NCBI GenBank assembly: GCA_016893485.2
Contig: JAFEKX020000001.1
Coordinates: 9,751,501-9,815,500 of the forward strand
Direction of reading: 5' to 3'
Source: Streptomyces sp. P3
GTDB taxonomy: Bacteria > Actinomycetota > Actinomycetes > Streptomycetales > Streptomycetaceae
Length of the DNA: 64,000 nucleotides
In this document: piece by piece, positions 1-10,278 of the stretch
How positions within the stretch are numbered: the first letter of the stretch is position 1
How the letters are laid out: each line of letters begins with the position of its first letter
Made by a program: the position numbers and the translations under genes
Notes under the pieces: generated by a model
What the model saw: the letters and a program-made list of their open reading frames with translations, nothing else
What the model was told of the DNA's origin: nothing
The model's database searches: none

Positions 1-1923
1 CGACGGGCTCCGTGCCGCGGGTACGGACGTCACCCTCGTCTCCTGCGACCTTGCCGACCGGGCCGCTGTGGCGGCCGTTCTCGACACGGTTCCCGCCGGC
101 GCGCCGCTCACCGCGGTCGTGCACACCGCCGGCACGCGCGAGGAGGCGACCCTCGGTTCGCTCACCCCCGAGCATCTCGAGCGTGCCGTGCGCGAACGGG
201 TCACCGGTGCCTGGCATCTGCACGAGCTGACCGCGGACCGGGACCTGACAGCCTTCGTGCTGTTCTCCTCGATCGCCGCCCGGTTCAGCGCGGGACTCGG
301 CCTCGGCTCGTACGCCGCTGCCACCGCCCATCTCGACGCCCTGGCCGCCCAGCGGGCCGGCCTGGGGCTGCCGGTTACCGCCATCGGGTGGGGCCTGTGG
401 GAGGACGAGGTTATCTCGGGAACCGACCCGGGTACCGCGGCCGACCGTCTGCGCAGGCTGCGTGACCGCGGAACGCCCGCCCTGCCCGCTCCGGCCGCGG
501 TCGCCGCGCTGGCCGGGGCTCTGGAGCGCGGTGACCGTCTCGCGGTCGTCGCGGACGTCGACTGGGAGCGGCTGCTGGGCAGGCTGGCGACGGGCAGGCC
601 CGCGCCGCTGCTGTCGGAGGTGCCCGAGGTCCGGCGGCTGGTGCGTGCCACGAACGTGAGTGAGGGCCCGGCGGCCTCGGAAACCGGGCTGAGCGGACTT
701 GCTGGGAGTACGCCGGCGGACGCCCGGCCGCGGGTGCTCGACGCGGTCAGGGGGCCGTCGCGGCGGTTCTGGGAGTCGACCCGGCTGCGGTGTCGCCCCG
801 GCGCGGATTGCTCGAACAGGGCATGGACTCCGTCACCACCCTCGAACTGCGCAACCGCCTGCTGGCCATCGGCGTACCGGACATGACGGCCCGTACGATC
901 TTCGAACTGCGCACGATCGAGGCCCTGGCCGACCACGTCACGACGCGTCTGACGAGTGCCGCCGTCGCCTCAGGCACCCTGCCGGAGGCGGGCTTCCGCG
1001 TCGGCGAGGGAACGGGCGGTGCGAAAATTGCCGGCGCGGGAACCGCCGGTGCCGACCGGTCACCGGCCACCCCCGACGACGGTGCCCTCGCCTCACTCGT
1101 CTCCCACTTCGATGAGGCTCAACGCGGCGGCCGTACCAACGAGTTCACCGCCAGGCTGCTCGAACTCTCCCGCTGCCGCCCCGCCTTCACCCAACCCGAC
1201 CGGGCCGACCTGATCGAGCCGGTTCTGCTCGCCGAGGACGCCCGGCGGGACGATCGGCAGCCGGTCCTGCTGTGCTTCCCGTCCGTCCTCGCGAACTCCG
1301 GCCCGCACCAATACGCCCGGTTCGCAGCGCAATTCGCAGGGACCCGGGACGTCGTCGCCTTCTCGCTGCCCGGCTTCCGGGCCGGGGAGCGGGTGCCCGC
1401 GAATCTCGACGCGCTGGTCGAGGCCGCCGCCGTCGCCGTACGCGAGCAGGCGGCAGGTCGGCCCTACGTCCTCGTGGGCCATTCCTCGGGCGGGCTGGTG
1501 GCCCACGTCGTCGCCCGCCATCTGGAGACCCACGACCTGCGACGCCCCGACGGGCTCGTCCTCATCGACGCCGGCGGCCCCGAGGCCCTCGCGAGCGCGG
1601 CCGGGACCGCGCTGCTGCGGGGAATGTCCGAGCGGACCGCCGATTTCATCCTGCTGGACGACATTCGGCTCACCGCCATGGGCGCCTACTTGCGCGTCCT
1701 CGGCGACGCCGCACCGCAGCGCTCCCGGACCGCGACGCTGTTCGTGCGGGCCTCCGTCCCGGTGCCGGGGCTGCCGGCCGAGACCCCGTGGCGGGCTGAC
1801 TGGCCGTACGCCCACTGGTCCGTCGACGTGGCCGGGGATCACTTCGACGTCATCCAGGACCGCGTGGAGGACACCGCGCGTTCCGTCGACCGCTGGCTCT
1901 CCACCGCCCTCACCCAGGCCTGA
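1..1923 (+). CDS. Type I polyketide synthase, terminal module (KR-ACP-TE), 5' partial
   Basis: This is the last part of a modular PKS that finishes and releases the polyketide chain. The ketoreductase portion has the Ser motif FVLFSSIAA and the Tyr motif GSYAAATAHLDALA. The Asn that usually sits four residues after the Tyr is Thr here, and no LDD motif is seen. The acyl carrier protein follows, with phosphopantetheine site GMDS at 820-831. The thioesterase has nucleophile GHSSGG near 1477, LIDAGG and a late GDHFDVI histidine. The KR is read in frame 2 and ACP-TE in frame 1. Restoring one G in the run at 750-754 joins them cleanly, so the break is probably a sequence error. The TE shows that this module is the end of the assembly line. 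The AT and KS domains lie upstream of the window. Confidence 0.93.
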
Positions 1924-1960
1924 ACTCACCCAGGCCTAGCCGAACAAGGAGCAACCCACC

Positions 1961-3459
1961 ATGACAAAACCGGTGCTGATCGTCGGCGCCGGGCCGGTCG
2001 GCCTGGCAGCGGGCTGCGAGCTGCTCAGCCTGGGCGTACCGGTCCGGATCCTGGACGCGGCCGCGGACCGCCCCAAGGGCACGCGCGCCCTGCAACCGTG
2101 GCCGCCGGCCCTCGACGTACTGCGCGGACTCGGCCTGCTCGACTCCGCGGAGAGCCGCGGCCTGCGGGTGCGGACCATGAGCTACCACCTCGCGGGCAGC
2201 CGACGCCTGAAAGTCGCCCTCGGCTCCGTCAACGAACCCCTGCTGCTTCCCCAGGAGCAGACCAATGCCCTGCTGGAGCAGCGCCTGGAGGAACTCGGTG
2301 GCAAGGTCGAGCGGTCCGCCGAGGTCATCCGGGTCGACACCCGCGCCGAAGGTGTGAGCGCCGAGGTGCGAGGTCCGGCCGGCACCGAGACCGTGCATGC
2401 CGACTGGCTGATCGCGGCGGACGGCGTGCGCAGCCGGGTCCGCGAGCAACTCGGCATCCAGTTCGCCGGCGACCGCCTCCCGATGACCTTCCTGCTCGCC
2501 GAGGGCAGCATCGTCGGCTCCTACGAGACCGGCCACGTGCACTACTTCTTCGGCCGTACCGGCGCGCTCGTCTTCGCGCCCATGCGCAACGGCAACGTAC
2601 GTATCGCCGCCGCGGTCCCCGAGAACACGCCCCTGACACCCGAGTTGGTGCAGACGCTGCTCGACGAGCGGGGTCCGGGCGGGCTGCGCGTCGGGCAACT
2701 GGACGCGCTGCGCACCTTCACCAGCTCCGAGCGGATCGCACTGCCGCTGCGCCGGGGCCGCTGCTTCCTCGTCGGGGACGCCGCCCACACCCACTCGCCC
2801 GTGGGCGGCCAGGGCCTCAACCTGGGGCTCCAGGACGTGCACAACCTGGCGTGGAAGCTCGCCGGGGTCATCCACGGACGGCTCACGCCCGGCATCCTCG
2901 ACAGCTACGAGCGCGAACGGCGCCAGGCCGCCGAGCAGATCGTGCACACCACCCACCAGATGATCCGCATGTTCACGCTCGGACCCACCGCGGCCTGGGT
3001 GCGCAACCTGTCCTGGCGCGGACTCGACGCCACTGGCGTGCTGCGCCGCTGGTTCGTGCCGCTGCTCGCGGGGTGGCGGATCCGCTACTCGGGGCCCCTG
3101 TCCGCGGACGGCTCGGCCTCGCGGCTGCCCGGCCGCGGCCCCGCGCTGCTGCTGAAGAACCTTCCGCCGGCCGGCGCGCGCACCCCCACTGGGTGCCCTG
3201 CACCGGTACCGACGTCCAGTCCGTGTTCCGGCTGCTGACCCTGGGCCCGCCCGGCGGCGAACTGGTGCGCAGGGGCCGGTCGTTGGCGGCCCGCCGCTCC
3301 GGCGTGCTCACCCACGACCACCTGCCGCGCCGTGGTGCTGGCTTCCTGCTGCTGCGACCCGACGGCTATGTGGCCGCGAGCGGCACCACTACGTCAGGAC
3401 TTGACCAGGCCGAGGAGCTGCTCGACCGACTCGCCGTCCCACAGAGGAGTGAGACCTGA
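1961..3459 (+). CDS. FAD-dependent aromatic hydroxylase-type monooxygenase
   Basis: This is a flavoprotein monooxygenase of the PHBH/PheA-TfdB type, expected to hydroxylate or epoxidise a cluster intermediate with NAD(P)H and O2. The N-terminus shows the Rossmann signature VLIVGAGPVGLAAG. The mid-protein DGVRSR motif and the GDAAHTHSPVGGQGLNLG motif, which contact FAD ribose and phosphate, are both present. The reading frame breaks near 3185. The thioredoxin-like C-terminal part (DVQSVFRLL to the stop) continues in the next frame, so the full protein is about 499 residues, normal for the family. It starts 37 bases after the PKS stop behind an AAGGAG site. Its TGA overlaps the ATG of the carboxylase gene by one base. 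The substrate cannot be told from sequence. Confidence 0.85.
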
Positions 3460-5033
3460 TGACGACGACCACGATGCCCGCGACGACCACCGAAGGAAGC
3501 GTGGAGGAGCTACTGCGGCTCAAACGCAGTGCCCGTGACGGCGGCGATCCCGCGGCCACCGAACGCCAGCACGCCAAGGGCAAGCTGACCGCGCGCGAAC
3601 GCATCGAACTGCTGCTCGACGAAGGGTCCTTCCAGGAGATCGAGGCACTGCGCCGGCACCGGGCGACCGGCTTCGGCATGGAGGCCAAGAAGCCCTACAC
3701 GGACGGTGTCGTCACCGGCTGGGGCACGGTCGAGGGCCGTACCGTCTTTGTCTACGCGCACGACTTCCGCATCTTCGGCGGCGCACTGGGCGAGGCCCAC
3801 GCGGCCAAGATCCACAAGTTGATGGACCTCGCGGCGGCCGCCGGAGCACCCCTGGTGTCGCTCAACGACGGCGCCGGCGCCCGGATCCAGGAGGGCGTGA
3901 CCGCGCTCGCCGGCTACGGCGGGATCTTCCAGCGCAACACCCGCAATTCCGGGGTCATCCCGCAGATCAGCGTGATGCTCGGACCGTGCGCGGGCGGCGC
4001 GGCATACAGCCCCGCCCTGACGGACTTCGTCTTCATGGTCCGCGAGACCTCGCAGATGTTCATCACCGGACCGGACGTCGTCCAGGCCGTCACTGGCGAA
4101 CAGGTCTCGCAGAACGGGCTCGGTGGGGCCGACGTGCATGCCTCCGTCTCCGGCGTGTGCCATCTCGCTTACGACGACGAGGAGACCTGCCTGGAGGACG
4201 TCCGCTACCTGCTGTCCCTGCTGCCCGCCAACAACCGCGAACTACCTCCGCACGTCGCCACCGGCGACCCCTTCGACCGGCGCACCGAGCGGCTGGCGGA
4301 CCTGGTGCCGGCCGACCCCGGGCTGTCCTACGACATGCGGAGTGTCATCGAGGAGATCGTCGACGACGGCGAGACGTTCGAGGTGCACCCCACCTGGGCG
4401 ACCAACGTCCTGTGCGTGCTGGCCCGGCTGGACGGTCATGTCACCGGCATCGTCGCCAACCAGCCGAGCGCCATGGCCGGTGTCCTCGACATCCACGCAA
4501 GCGAGAAGGCGGCCCGCTTCGTGCAGATGTGCGACGCGTTCAACATCCCGATCCTGACCCTGGTCGACGTCCCCGGCTTCCTGCCCGGCGTGGACCAGGA
4601 GCACGGCGGGATCATCCGGCACGGAGCGAAACTCCTGTACGCCTACTGCAACGCGACCGTTCCCCGGGTCTCCCTCATCGTGCGCAAGGCGTACGGCGGC
4701 GCGTACATCGTCATGGACTCCCGCTCCATCGGCGCGGACGTGGCCCTCGCCTGGCCGTCGAACGAGATCGCCGTAATGGGCGCGGAGGGCGCGGCGAACG
4801 TCATCTTCCGCCGGGACATCGCCGCCGCCAACGACCCCGACGCGGTGCGCGCGCAGAAGATCAAGGAGTACAAGGCCGAGCTGATGCACCCCTACTACGC
4901 GGCCGAACGCGGCCTCGTCGACGACATCGTAGACCCGGCCGAGACCCGCGCCACGCTCGTCGCCACCTTCGCCATGCTGCGGACGAAACACGCTGAACTG
5001 CCCTCGCGCAAGCACGGGAACGCACCCGCATGA
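3459..5033 (+). CDS. Acyl-CoA carboxylase carboxyltransferase (beta) subunit
   Basis: This is the beta subunit of a biotin-dependent acyl-CoA carboxylase, which carboxylates acetyl-, propionyl- or butyryl-CoA to PKS extender units. It is intact at 524 residues, the usual length. It has both crotonase-like halves, with GAGARIQEGVTALAGYGGIF and GPCAGGAAYSPALTDF in the N-terminal half and VPGFLPG and GGAYIVMDSRS in the C-terminal half. In the S. coelicolor enzymes the residue after GGAY is a specificity determinant: Asp in propionyl-specific PccB, Ile in broader AccB. Ile here suggests a broad enzyme, which is an inference. It is coupled to the monooxygenase upstream and the epsilon subunit downstream. 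The biotinylated alpha subunit is not in the window and may be a shared housekeeping protein. Confidence 0.95.
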   Translation: MTTTTMPATTTEGSVEELLRLKRSARDGGDPAATERQHAKGKLTARERIELLLDEGSFQEIEALRRHRATGFGMEAKKPYTDGVVTGWGTVEGRTVFVYAHDFRIFGGALGEAHAAKIHKLMDLAAAAGAPLVSLNDGAGARIQEGVTALAGYGGIFQRNTRNSGVIPQISVMLGPCAGGAAYSPALTDFVFMVRETSQMFITGPDVVQAVTGEQVSQNGLGGADVHASVSGVCHLAYDDEETCLEDVRYLLSLLPANNRELPPHVATGDPFDRRTERLADLVPADPGLSYDMRSVIEEIVDDGETFEVHPTWATNVLCVLARLDGHVTGIVANQPSAMAGVLDIHASEKAARFVQMCDAFNIPILTLVDVPGFLPGVDQEHGGIIRHGAKLLYAYCNATVPRVSLIVRKAYGGAYIVMDSRSIGADVALAWPSNEIAVMGAEGAANVIFRRDIAAANDPDAVRAQKIKEYKAELMHPYYAAERGLVDDIVDPAETRATLVATFAMLRTKHAELPSRKHGNAPA

Positions 5034-5271
5034 CCGGCGTCGGCCCCTTTCCGATCCCTCGTCGGTGCTGCGGGTCACCCGGGGCCTTCCCACCGCGGCC
5101 GAACTCGCTGCCGTCACCGCCGTACTCCTCGCCGCCCGGCAGACGCCCAGCCCCGAGAACACGCCCAATTCCTTCGCCGGGCAGGCCCACTGGGAGCGCG
5201 CACCGCTTCCCGGCGGCCCTCACGCCGCCCACCGCCCCGCCGGTTCCTGGCAGGCACACCGCACCCGGTGA
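5030..5271 (+). CDS. Acyl-CoA carboxylase epsilon subunit
   Basis: This is a small actinobacterial accessory subunit that stabilises and activates the carboxylase. The core LRVTRGLPTAAELAAV is the typical epsilon motif (R-G-x-P-T-x-x-E-L-A-A-L). It is followed by an Ala-rich helix and a C-terminal Trp-containing stretch (GSWQAH). The ATG at 5030 overlaps the carboxylase stop as ATGA. The recognisable core is in the next frame from the GTG at 5065, so either a one-base error lies near 5050-5060 or translation starts at 5065. The pairing with the beta subunit makes the assignment firm. Confidence 0.8.
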
Positions 5272-5305
5272 CCTCGGCCCTGATCAGGGGCCGTGCCACC
5301 CCAGT

Positions 5306-5345
5306 CAGGGGTTGGAAGTAGGGGTCGGCCGTTTCTAGCGTCACT
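5306..5345 (+). promoter_or_regulatory. Cluster promoter/operator element, copy A
   Basis: This 40-bp element upstream of the acyl-CoA dehydrogenase operon matches 10110-10149 at 30 of 40 positions. Conserved blocks are GGGGTTG, GTAGGGG, CCG and a distal CTA-N2-GTCACT. It ends 45 bases before the ATG at 5391. The duplication in front of two separate transcription units makes it a good candidate for the binding site and promoter used by the cluster's LAL regulator. The regulator assignment is inferred. Confidence 0.6.
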
Positions 5346-5390
5346 TCCGGAAGTCCCGGAGCACATCCCGGACGTATCAAGGAGTCCATC

Positions 5391-7125
5391 ATGAACTCGC
5401 GGTCCGACGACCGTTCGAGCGCGCCCGCTCGCGGAATCCTGCCCGGCCTCGCATCCGGGCGGCTCCGCTGGGACGCGCTGGACCCCTTCCCGGAGCGCAC
5501 CCCGAGGAGCGGGCCGCCGACGAGAAGACCGTCGCCGACATCGCAGCCTTCTACGAGCGGCATGTCGACCCGGAGGAACTCGACCGCACCCGCACCCTCC
5601 CGGAGGACTTCCTCGACGACCTCCAGCGGCAGGGCTACCTCAGGTTGGGCGTCGGCCCCGAACTCGGCGGCCTGGACCTCTCCTCGTACGCAGTCTTCGA
5701 GGCGGTGGCACGCGCCGCTCAGTGGTCCGTGCCCGCCGCCCAGATCATGGCGATCCAAGCCGGCGTCGGCGCCCCCGCGATGCTGCCCGCCCTGCCCGAG
5801 GGCCCGCTCGCCACCCACGTGCGCCGCCGGATCACCGAGGGCACCGTCTCCGGATTCGGCGACACCGACCACGCCGGGCAGAACAACTCCCGTCCCGTGC
5901 TCACCGCGACACCCACCCCGGACGGCACGGCCTACGAGCTGACCGGCGACAAGCTCTTCATCGGCAACGGCACCGTGGCCGACCTGTTGCCCGTCTCGGC
6001 GGTCCTCGACGATCCCGACCGCAGCCGTGTCGGGGTCTGCTTCGTCGACACCCGCACCCCGGGATTCGAGGTCGCCTCCGCCATCGAGTTCATGGGCAGC
6101 AGGGGCCTGCCGAACGGCGCGCTGCGTCTGCACAAGGTGCGGGTGCCCCGTGAGCACGTCCTGGTCGAGGGGGACGGAGACCGGCTGCCCGCCGCCATCG
6201 GCTTCCTCGGCCTGGTCGGCCGGCTGCACTTCACCGGGGCCCCCGCTCTCGCCATCGCCCGCAACTGCGCCGAGTGGTCCCGGGACTTCGTCGTCCGCCG
6301 CACCGTCGACGGCCGCCCGCTCGGCGACTACGAGCAGATCCAGCGGCTCGTCGCCACGACCGTCGCCGAGGTGTACGCCATGGAGAGCGTGGCTCGCCTC
6401 GGTCTCATCGGGGCCGGCCTGAGCGATCGCTGGCTGGAGCAGTTCCTCGCCAAGAACGTCCTGGTGCGCACGGCCGGGCGGATCGCGGACCGCACGGTGT
6501 CCCTGCTGGGCGCCGAGGGGTTCGAGACCGTGGCCAGCAAGCGCCGCCGCGGCGCCCCGACTTTCCCGTCGAGCGTGCCTACCGGGACGCCCGCGGGCTG
6601 CGCATCGCCGGCAACGTGGATTTCCAACTCGACAACCAGGCCGCTCAACTGCTGCTCGCCGCCTTTCACCGCGACCCGGCCGTCGGCCGTGCCGAACCAT
6701 CCACCGACCCCGGCCCTTCCACGGCCGCCGGCGCCCATCTCACCGAGGCCAACCGCGCCCATCTCACCGCGCTGGCCGAGCACACCGCCGACCTCGCCCG
6801 CACCTGCCGGGAGCTCGCCGACGGCCACGACGACCTCACCGGCCTGTACGCACAGGAGGGCACCCTCGTCCTCGTCGCGCAGACGGCCGCCGAGGTGCTC
6901 TCCATGAGTGCCGCCCTGGCGCGGGCCTCCCATCTCACGAGCACCGGCGAGGACGGCGACGCCCAGGCGCTGGCAGACGTGTACTGCACCGGCGCCCGGC
7001 ACCGCATCGAATCGGCCAGGCGGCGCCTGGCAGCCGTGCGGTCCGGCGCCGAACCCGACTACGCGGCGATCAGCCGCGCCTGGCTGTCCGTCTCCGGACG
7101 CGACCGAGAGGCATCCCAGCGATGA
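5391..7125 (+). CDS. Acyl-CoA dehydrogenase-family flavoprotein
   Basis: This FAD enzyme of the acyl-CoA dehydrogenase fold probably desaturates or oxidises an acyl-CoA or acyl-ACP in the polyketide pathway. The N-terminal helical domain (RAADEKTVADIAAFY), the middle beta domain (ELTGDKLFIGNGTVAD, PGFEVASAIEFMGSRG) and the C-terminal domain (DYEQIQRLVATTVAEVYAME) are in order. About 150 extra helical residues follow the usual end. The start at 5391 is set by AAGGAG seven bases before the ATG. Two frameshifts, in the CCCC run near 5500 and near 6555, split one protein of about 577 residues. The stop overlaps the next ATG as ATGA, so it is coupled to the P450 genes. The exact reaction is unknown. 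Confidence 0.82.
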
Positions 7126-8406
7126 CCACCGAGACCACCGCACTCCGTCTGCCTGACGTCTTGGGCGGATTCGACCTCACCGACCAGTCCCGCTATGCGG
7201 CCGGCCTGCCCTACGACCTCTTCGCCCGGCTGCGCCGCGAGGCGCCACTGCTGTACCACCCGCCTGGGCACAGCGCCGACCGCGAGGGCTTCTGGGTGCT
7301 GACCCGCCACGCCGACATCGCCTTCGTCACCACCGACCCGGCGTTCTCCGCCCAGGGCGGCGGAGGACGCAAGGGCGGCGGCACCCACCTCGACGACATG
7401 CCAGTCGGCGTCCACGCGGGTGTCCTGCTGCCGATGATGGACAATCCCCGCCACGACGCGATCAAGCACCTGCTGACCCCGTCCGTGACGGGGGCGTGCC
7501 GTCGCCGCCCTCGAACAGCGCCTGCGCGGCCTGGCCGCGGACCTGGTGGCCGCCTCCGTGGCCCGGGGAGCGGAGAGTTCGTCGAAGAGGTGTCCGTGCC
7601 CTTCGCGCTGCGCGCCATGGCCGTCCTCCTCGGGGTGCCTGAGACGGACTGGGAGCTGCTCACCGGCTGGGTGCGCGAGGTCCTCGGCTTCACCAACCGG
7701 CGCACCGGTGAGCCCGACGCCCGCTCGGCGGCCGTCTTCCGCGCCATGCAGGAGTACTTCACCGACTTCGTCGCAGCCCGGCGCGCCACGCCCGGCGACG
7801 ACCTCGGCGCGTTGATCTCCGCCGGGAACTGCCCCGGAGACCGGCCTGCCCCCGCTCACCGACGCCGAACGGGCGGGCAACGCCGTGCTGTTCCTCGTCA
7901 CCGGGTTCGAACAGCCCCGCAACACCATCGCCGCCGGCGTCCAGGCGTTCACCGAGTTCCCCGACCAGTGGCAGCGGTTGCGCGCCGATCGCGCCCTGCT
8001 GCCCGGAGCCGTCGAGGAGATCCTGCGGTGGGCCCCGGCCAACCCCTACAACCGCCGCACCGCCGTACGCGACGTACAGCTGCACGGCGAGACCATCCGG
8101 GCCGGCGACAAGGTGACCGTGTGGTGGCCCTCGGCCAACCGCGACGAGGCCGTCCACGACGAGCCCGACCGCTTCGACATCCGGCGCACCGCCAATCCGC
8201 ACCTCTCCTTCGGCCACGGACCGCACTACTGCCTCGGTGACGAGGTGGGCCGGCTCCTCATCCGGATGGTGCTCGAAGAACTGCTCGACCACGCCCACGA
8301 GATCCGCCCCGCCGGCCCGGTGCGCTGGGGCGCCAACAACAAGCACACCGTCCTGCTCGACCTGCCGGTCGAGTTCGCCGCTGACTCCGAGGGATCCCCG
8401 TCATGA
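7122..8406 (+). CDS. Cytochrome P450 (first of a tandem pair)
   Basis: This soluble bacterial P450 tailors a polyketide or acyl intermediate. The heme loop FGHGPHYCLG is complete and the ExxR motif is EEILR. The I-helix reads VTGFEQP where AGxET is usual, so the acid is kept but the conserved Thr is Gln. This recalls EryF-type P450s, which also lack the Thr. About 428 residues are obtained after correcting three frameshifts near 7490, 7570 and 7835. The first two compensate, which points to sequencing error. The gene overlaps both neighbours by ATGA junctions. A redox partner gene is not visible nearby. Confidence 0.87.
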
Positions 8407-9637
8407 CCGAGACGCTGCCCGAACTGACCGGCACCGGCCCCAGGGTGCTGCCGTACGACCCCTTCGACCCGGCCTTCCACTCCGACCCCTACGCCGTCTA
8501 CCGCACGCTGCGCGAGACGAGCGGCAACGTCATCCCCACCGAGGCCGGCTACGCCGTGCTCGGCCACCGCGAGCTGTCCGCCGTCCTGCGTGACCCGCGC
8601 TTCGGCCGCGGCGACGGTGCCGGTGTGCAGGACACCTACATACCCACCTCCGAGGGCCAGTCCAGGGTGGTGATGTTCATGGACCCACCGGACCACACCC
8701 GGCTGCGCTCCCTGATCAACAAGGCGTTCACGCCCCGCATGGTGGAGGCCGTACGGCCCTCGCGGAGAAGTTCGCCGCCGATCTCCTGGACCGGCTCCGC
8801 CGGGAGAGCGGCGGCGCACCGGTCGACCTGGTCGCCGAGTACTTCCGCCCGCTGGGCGCCTACGTCCTCAACGTCCTGGTCGGCGTCCCGGAGAAGTACC
8901 TGGCCCGCTGCATCGAGTACGGCAACGACGCCGGTCGCGGCCTCGACCCCAACTACACGCTCTCGCCTGCGGAGTTGGACGCACGTATAGCGGCTCGCGA
9001 GGGCTACGTCGAGATATCCCTGGAACTCATCGCCGCGCGCCGCGCCAAGCCGGAGAACGACCTGATGAGCCAGCTCGTCGCCGTCGAGCAGGACGGTGAC
9101 CGGCTCACCGAGGTCGAGGTGCTGACCACCGCCGCCAACATCTTCCTGGCCGGCTTCAGCGCACCCCAGGCCATGATGGGTGTCTCCGCGCTCGCCCTGT
9201 TCCGGCACCCCGAACAACTGGCCTGGTTCCGCGACAACCCCGAGCACACCGCACGCTCCGTCGAGGAGCTGATGCGCTACGACTCCGCCGTCCAGCTGAT
9301 CAACCGCACCGTCCTCGACGACGCGGAGATCGGCGACACACAGGTCAAGGCCGGCGACGAGGTTTTCATGGTGCTGGGCGCCGCCAACCGCGACCCCGAG
9401 GCCTACGACCGTCCCGAGGAACTGGACCTGACCCGCCCGTCGGTCCGCCACCTCGGCTTCGGCCACGGCATCCACTTCTGCGTCGCCGCCCCCATCGCCC
9501 GCCTGGTCACCCAGGTCGCGCTGACCACACTCTTCCGGCACGAGGTGGACGCCGTCACCCTCACCCCGCCCACCAACGGCGCGGTGGCCGTGCGCAGTCT
9601 CGCCGAGCTGTCGGTCGTCCTGGGTCCGACCAGGTAA
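8403..9637 (+). CDS. Cytochrome P450 (second of a tandem pair)
   Basis: This is a second P450, about 411 residues, coupled to the first by an ATGA overlap. The heme loop is FGHGIHFCVA, with Val in place of the common Leu after the Cys, and the ExxR motif is EELMR. The I-helix is LAGFSAP, so both the usual acid and the Thr of the oxygen-activation pair are replaced by Ser and Ala. The enzyme may need substrate-assisted proton delivery or may do unusual chemistry. One frameshift near 8755 separates the first 120 residues from the rest. With the neighbouring P450 it likely makes successive oxidations on the same scaffold, which is an inference from position. Confidence 0.87.
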
Positions 9638-9663
9638 CTCCCCATCCGAACAGAGAGGTACTC

Positions 9664-10014
9664 ATGAGCCACGACTACCAGGGGATCGTCGAGAAGTTCA
9701 TCGACGTCGCCAATGAGGCGGACGACACCCGCCGACGGGCCCTGATCGACGCGCTGTTCACCGAGGACGCCGAGTACTGCGACCCCGACGCCCAGCTGGT
9801 CGGCCGGGATGCCATCGACGCCTACCTGGGCCGGCTGAGCAAGAACTTCCCGGCCGGCCTGTCGTTCGGCCTGACGGCCAAGGTCAACGGCCACCACGAC
9901 CAGGCACGGTTCTCCTGGCAGTTCGGCCGCCCCGGCGCCGCTGTCGCCGGGGGCACCGACGTCGTCATCATCGAGGGCGAGCGCGTCAAGCGCCTGCACG
10001 CCTTCTTCAACTGA
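9664..10014 (+). CDS. SnoaL-like / NTF2-fold small protein
   Basis: This 116-residue protein has an NTF2-like cone fold pattern: an N-terminal helix (VEKFIDVANEADD), LIDALFTEDAEYCDPD, GRDAIDAYLGRL, and a closing beta strand around GGTDVVIIEGERVKRLHAFFN. In polyketide clusters such proteins act as cyclases, isomerases, epoxide hydrolases or hydroxylase partners. The particular role is not determined here. It begins 26 bases after the P450 stop with GAGAGG before the ATG and is the last gene before a terminator, so it closes the operon that starts at 5391. Confidence 0.8.
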   Translation: MSHDYQGIVEKFIDVANEADDTRRRALIDALFTEDAEYCDPDAQLVGRDAIDAYLGRLSKNFPAGLSFGLTAKVNGHHDQARFSWQFGRPGAAVAGGTDVVIIEGERVKRLHAFFN

Positions 10015-10031
10015 TCCAGCCCGCCGAACGT

Positions 10032-10058
10032 GCCGCCCCGGCCTCCCGCCGGGGCGGC
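10032..10058 (+). terminator. Hairpin terminator after the P450/SnoaL operon
   Basis: An 11-bp perfect stem (GCCGCCCCGGC with GCCGGGGCGGC) and a 5-base loop start 17 bases after the SnoaL-like stop. No T run follows, as is common in Streptomyces. Confidence 0.75.
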
Positions 10059-10109
10059 CTTCCGTCGTACCCGCACTCCCCGAGAACATAGGGGTGCCGC
10101 CCCTCCGAC

Positions 10110-10149
10110 CTGGGGTTGTCGGTAGGGGGCGACCGCTCCTACGGTCACT
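10110..10149 (+). promoter_or_regulatory. Cluster promoter/operator element, copy B
   Basis: This is the second copy of the 40-bp element at 5306-5345, with 30 of 40 bases shared. It keeps GGGGTTG, GTAGGGG, CGxCCG and the distal CTA-N2-GTCACT. It lies just after a terminator and 129 bases before the likely GTG start of the exporter gene, so it should drive the 10279-14596 unit. Confidence 0.6.
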
Positions 10150-10278
10150 GCCAGAGCCGCTCGCCCACTCATCCCCCCGCGTGGGCGAGCGGCCGCGATC
10201 CCCGCTCTCCGGGGCACCTCCCTCTCCGTGTTCTTCCACGAACGCCGCACCTGCCCCGCATTCCAAAGAAGGCAGACC

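Noticed and set aside
5114..6700. A 528-residue minus-strand open frame opposite the acyl-CoA dehydrogenase gene
   Set aside because: It is low in family-like motifs and follows the third-position GC bias of the plus-strand gene. The plus strand encodes a clear flavoprotein.
7900..7925. tRNA T-arm-like GGGTTCGAAC
   Set aside because: It lies inside the I-helix region of a P450, and no acceptor or anticodon arms can be folded around it.
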